From the NCBI GenBank assembly GCA_910585465.1, contig CAJUEW010000049.1:1-7036 (forward strand): a stretch of DNA of 7,036 nucleotides, in the 5' to 3' direction. Origin of the DNA: an uncultured Lachnospiraceae bacterium. Its GTDB lineage: Bacteria; Bacillota; Clostridia; Lachnospirales; Lachnospiraceae. Below are positions 5,301-7,036 of the stretch, piece after piece (position 1 is the stretch's first letter; every line of letters begins with the position of its first letter). Below the pieces are notes generated by a model. It worked only from the letters and a program-made list of their open reading frames with translations. It did not search any database and was not told the DNA's origin. The position numbers and the translations under genes were made by a program.

Positions 5301-6617
5301 CTCGAGACTGTGAGCAGGATTATTTGGGGACATCCAGAAGCCGGAGGTAATGAAAAAGAGTCTGCGGATTACTTCAGAAAGCTTTTTGGTGATGAAGGAT
5401 TTAAGATTGTTAATGAAGAACATTTGGAACATGCGTTTTATGCGGAATATGGTTCTGGAAAACCGGTGATTGCGGTTCTGGGAGAGTATGATGCGCTTCC
5501 GGGGCTGTCACAGAAAGCGGAGGCCTGTAAGAAACCGATAGAGGAAGGGGCGCCGGGACATGGATGCGGGCAGAACCTGTTGGGGGCTGCGGCGGCAGTC
5601 GGAGCGATTGCTGTAAAACGTTATCTGGAAACGGAGAAGATTAGCGGAACGATACGTTTTTATGGCTGTCCAGAGGAGGAACTATTAAGCGGAAAGGTTA
5701 AGATGATTTATTACCGTATGTTCGACGGCTGTGACTTTGCTGTTAGCTGGCATCCGATGAGCGCTAATATGGTTTACGACAGCGGATATCCGGCAAGCGC
5801 GTCAGTACATTTCAAATTTAGGGGAAAGAGCTCCCACGCTGCGTTTGCGCCTGAGCTTGGAAGGAGCGCGTTGGACGCCGTTGAGCTGATGAACGTCGGA
5901 GTCAATTATCTGAGAGAGCATGTGACTTCCAAAGCGAGGATTCATTATACTACGGATAGCGGCGGGTTTGCTCCTAATATTGTACCGCCTCTGGCAGGTT
6001 CCTGGTATTTTGTGCGCGCTCCTTATATGGCGGATGTCAAAGAAATTCTTGAGAGGATACGAAAAATAGCAGAAGGCGCGGCGCTTATGACTGAGACAGA
6101 GGCAGAGATGAAAATAGACTATGGCTGCTGCGAGATGTTGGAAAATCATGCCTATGGAGATCTTGCGTATCAGAATATGAAGGAGGCGGAACTTCCGATT
6201 TTTGACGGGGAGGAGACGGCATTCGCAGAACGGCTGCTTGACACTGTAGCAAAGGCGGATGTAGAGAGAGCGCAGAGATTATATGATACAGAGGGCAGAC
6301 CGATGGCATGGAAGCTGGGCGGACGGAGTTTGTATCAGGCCAATCCGCTGACGGCGTCATCAGACAGCGGGGATGTAAGCCACATAATGCCGATGTGCGC
6401 TGTATCTACGGCTTGCTGGCCGGCAGGCGTAGCGCCGCATACATGGCAGGCAACTGCCGCCGCCGGGTGTTCCTTGGGGGAAAAGGGAGCATTGAGCGCG
6501 GCTCAGATCATTGCAGGTATTGCGTATGATCTGTATAATGAATCTGAAAAGAGAGAATATATCTTAAAGGAGTTTCAAGAGAGGAAAGATAGTTACATCC
6601 CAATGTACGAAATATAA
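5289..6617 (+). CDS. AbgB-like M20 amidohydrolase, 5' end disrupted
   Basis: This 442-residue protein closely follows E. coli AbgB (aminobenzoyl-glutamate hydrolase subunit B, about 480 residues). AbgB cleaves an aryl-glutamate amide in the cytoplasm together with AbgA; relatives act on other amidated amino acids. From ATG 5289, landmarks are IIWGHPEAG (11-19), VIAVLGEYDALPGLSQ (60-75), GHGCGQNLLG (90-99), FYGCPEEELLSGK (124-136), SWHPMSAN (153-160), LGRSALDAVELM (190-201), ASSDSGDVSH (356-365) and GVAPHTWQ (380-387), the last with the terminal metal His. Two oddities: the N-terminus is about 15 residues shorter than AbgB and lacks a ribosome site, and the metal-binding His of the usual GHGCGHN is Gln (codon CAG 5571-5573). 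The frame can be extended to TTG 5244, but those codons are antisense to the neighbouring M20 fragment. It lies 83 bases before the PucR-type gene on the same strand. Confidence 0.85.
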   Translation: MKSLLETVSRIIWGHPEAGGNEKESADYFRKLFGDEGFKIVNEEHLEHAFYAEYGSGKPVIAVLGEYDALPGLSQKAEACKKPIEEGAPGHGCGQNLLGAAAAVGAIAVKRYLETEKISGTIRFYGCPEEELLSGKVKMIYYRMFDGCDFAVSWHPMSANMVYDSGYPASASVHFKFRGKSSHAAFAPELGRSALDAVELMNVGVNYLREHVTSKARIHYTTDSGGFAPNIVPPLAGSWYFVRAPYMADVKEILERIRKIAEGAALMTETEAEMKIDYGCCEMLENHAYGDLAYQNMKEAELPIFDGEETAFAERLLDTVAKADVERAQRLYDTEGRPMAWKLGGRSLYQANPLTASSDSGDVSHIMPMCAVSTACWPAGVAPHTWQATAAAGCSLGEKGALSAAQIIAGIAYDLYNESEKREYILKEFQERKDSYIPMYEI

Positions 6618-6685
6618 GTTTTGTCTCCTAAATCATAAGGGCAAAGCGAAGCATATACTTATTGGTGTAACAGAGGTTTTGTTAT

Positions 6686-6692
6686 AAGGGAG
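6686..6692 (+). promoter_or_regulatory. Ribosome binding site of the PucR-type gene
   Basis: AAGGGAG stands 8 bases before ATG 6701 and is a good Shine-Dalgarno match. It fixes the start of the regulator and shows that this gene's 5' end, unlike that of the AbgB-like gene, is intact. Confidence 0.65.
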
Positions 6693-6700
6693 AAATAAAG

Positions 6701-7036
6701 ATGGGAATTGTGCTGTATCAACTGTTGGCACAGGAGTTTTTTAAGGACTTTTATGTTGTAGCAGGTCACAAAGGTTTATCAAGAGAGGTCCAGGGAGTTG
6801 TGGTCATGGATGGGCCGGATTCATATCGGTGGACGAAAGGCAGAGAGTTGGTCATGACGTCCGGGTATGTATTGGCGAAGGAACCCTATTGTCTGGAGAG
6901 GAGTTTTGAGGAAGGCGCCGGACAATTGATATCGGGTCTGATGATCAAGAGGCGGCACCATCTGGAGACGATTCCGGATCATTTAATGAAACATTCTAAA
7001 TCCCCCAGCAGAGCTGGGGAGACTAGCAGACGCAAG
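6701..7036 (+). CDS. PucR-family regulator, N-terminal part (runs off window, probably interrupted)
   Basis: The frame is open from ATG 6701 to the window edge (112 codons). Residues 1-98 match the PucR N-terminal domain (purine catabolism regulator-like): LLAQEFFKDFYVVAGHKGL, then VVVMDGPDSYRWTKGRELVM and TSGYVL, then LISGLMIKRRHHLETIPDHL. Complete PucR proteins have 400-550 residues, with a GGDEF-like middle and a C-terminal helix-turn-helix, and control nitrogen, purine or amino-acid catabolic genes. Adjacency to the M20 amidohydrolase suggests it controls that catabolism. After IPDHLMKHSKS the expected hydrophobic strand (PxxxxP-type) does not appear. The codons instead read PSRAGETSRRK through a GC-rich hairpin, so the gene may be interrupted by a mobile element there. 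The N-terminal family call is firm; interruption is inferred. Confidence 0.8.
   Translation, partial: MGIVLYQLLAQEFFKDFYVVAGHKGLSREVQGVVVMDGPDSYRWTKGRELVMTSGYVLAKEPYCLERSFEEGAGQLISGLMIKRRHHLETIPDHLMKHSKSPSRAGETSRRK
7003..7019. repeat. GC-rich hairpin at the point where PucR resemblance stops
   Basis: CCCCAGC (7003-7009) and GCTGGGG (7013-7019) form a perfect 7-base-pair stem with the tri-loop AGA. No T tract follows on either strand, so it is a poor terminator. Its position at the coding break suggests an element end; subterminal hairpins of this kind mark IS200/IS605-type elements. No transposase is visible because the window ends. Confidence 0.5.

Overview
The window looks like an accessory segment of a low-GC Gram-positive anaerobe, most likely a member of the Clostridia (Lachnospiraceae-like). 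Reasons: strong AGGAGG-type ribosome sites, an A+T-rich left half with a SigA-type promoter, and the families present (ABC-2 exporter, cupin-AraC regulator, PHP phosphoesterase, DUF1349, M20 amidohydrolases, PucR). The genus is not determinable by eye.

Left part (1-3978): the tail of an ABC-transporter ATPase overlaps the start of its ABC-2 permease by four bases. A convergent AraC-family regulator follows, with a clear promoter of its own (TTGATA, 17-base spacer, TATAAT) that fixes its start at 2198. Divergent from it is a PHP-domain phosphoesterase gene broken by a one-base frameshift in a G run near 2564. Next is an intact DUF1349 protein with a good ribosome site.

Middle (3979-4788): no intact gene. 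It is a patchwork of short protein-coding remnants on both strands: a possible AbrB/MazE-like piece (+), an internal piece of an IS1182-like transposase (-), an unrecognised tail with a CxxC motif (+), the first codons of a possible peptidase-E-like gene (+), and the C-terminus of a DDE transposase, probably IS3-like (-). Joins occur every 50-250 bases, so this is a decayed insertion hot spot or a heavily rearranged junction.

Right part (4789-7036, visibly richer in G+C): the 3' portion of one M20 amidohydrolase (-) lies head to head with an AbgB-like M20 amidohydrolase (+). Their 5' ends overlap by about 10 bases, leaving no promoter for either. This is the signature of a rearrangement or inversion (or an assembly chimera), not of a natural divergent pair. 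The AbgB-like protein has Gln where the family has a metal-binding His. Downstream, a PucR-type regulator starts normally, but its family resemblance stops near residue 98, where a GC-rich hairpin begins; this may be the end of another mobile element running off the window.

I do not see a convincing new multi-gene system. The main content is two ordinary modules (export; amidohydrolase plus PucR) separated by a graveyard of mobile-element debris, with several specific lesions that can be checked.
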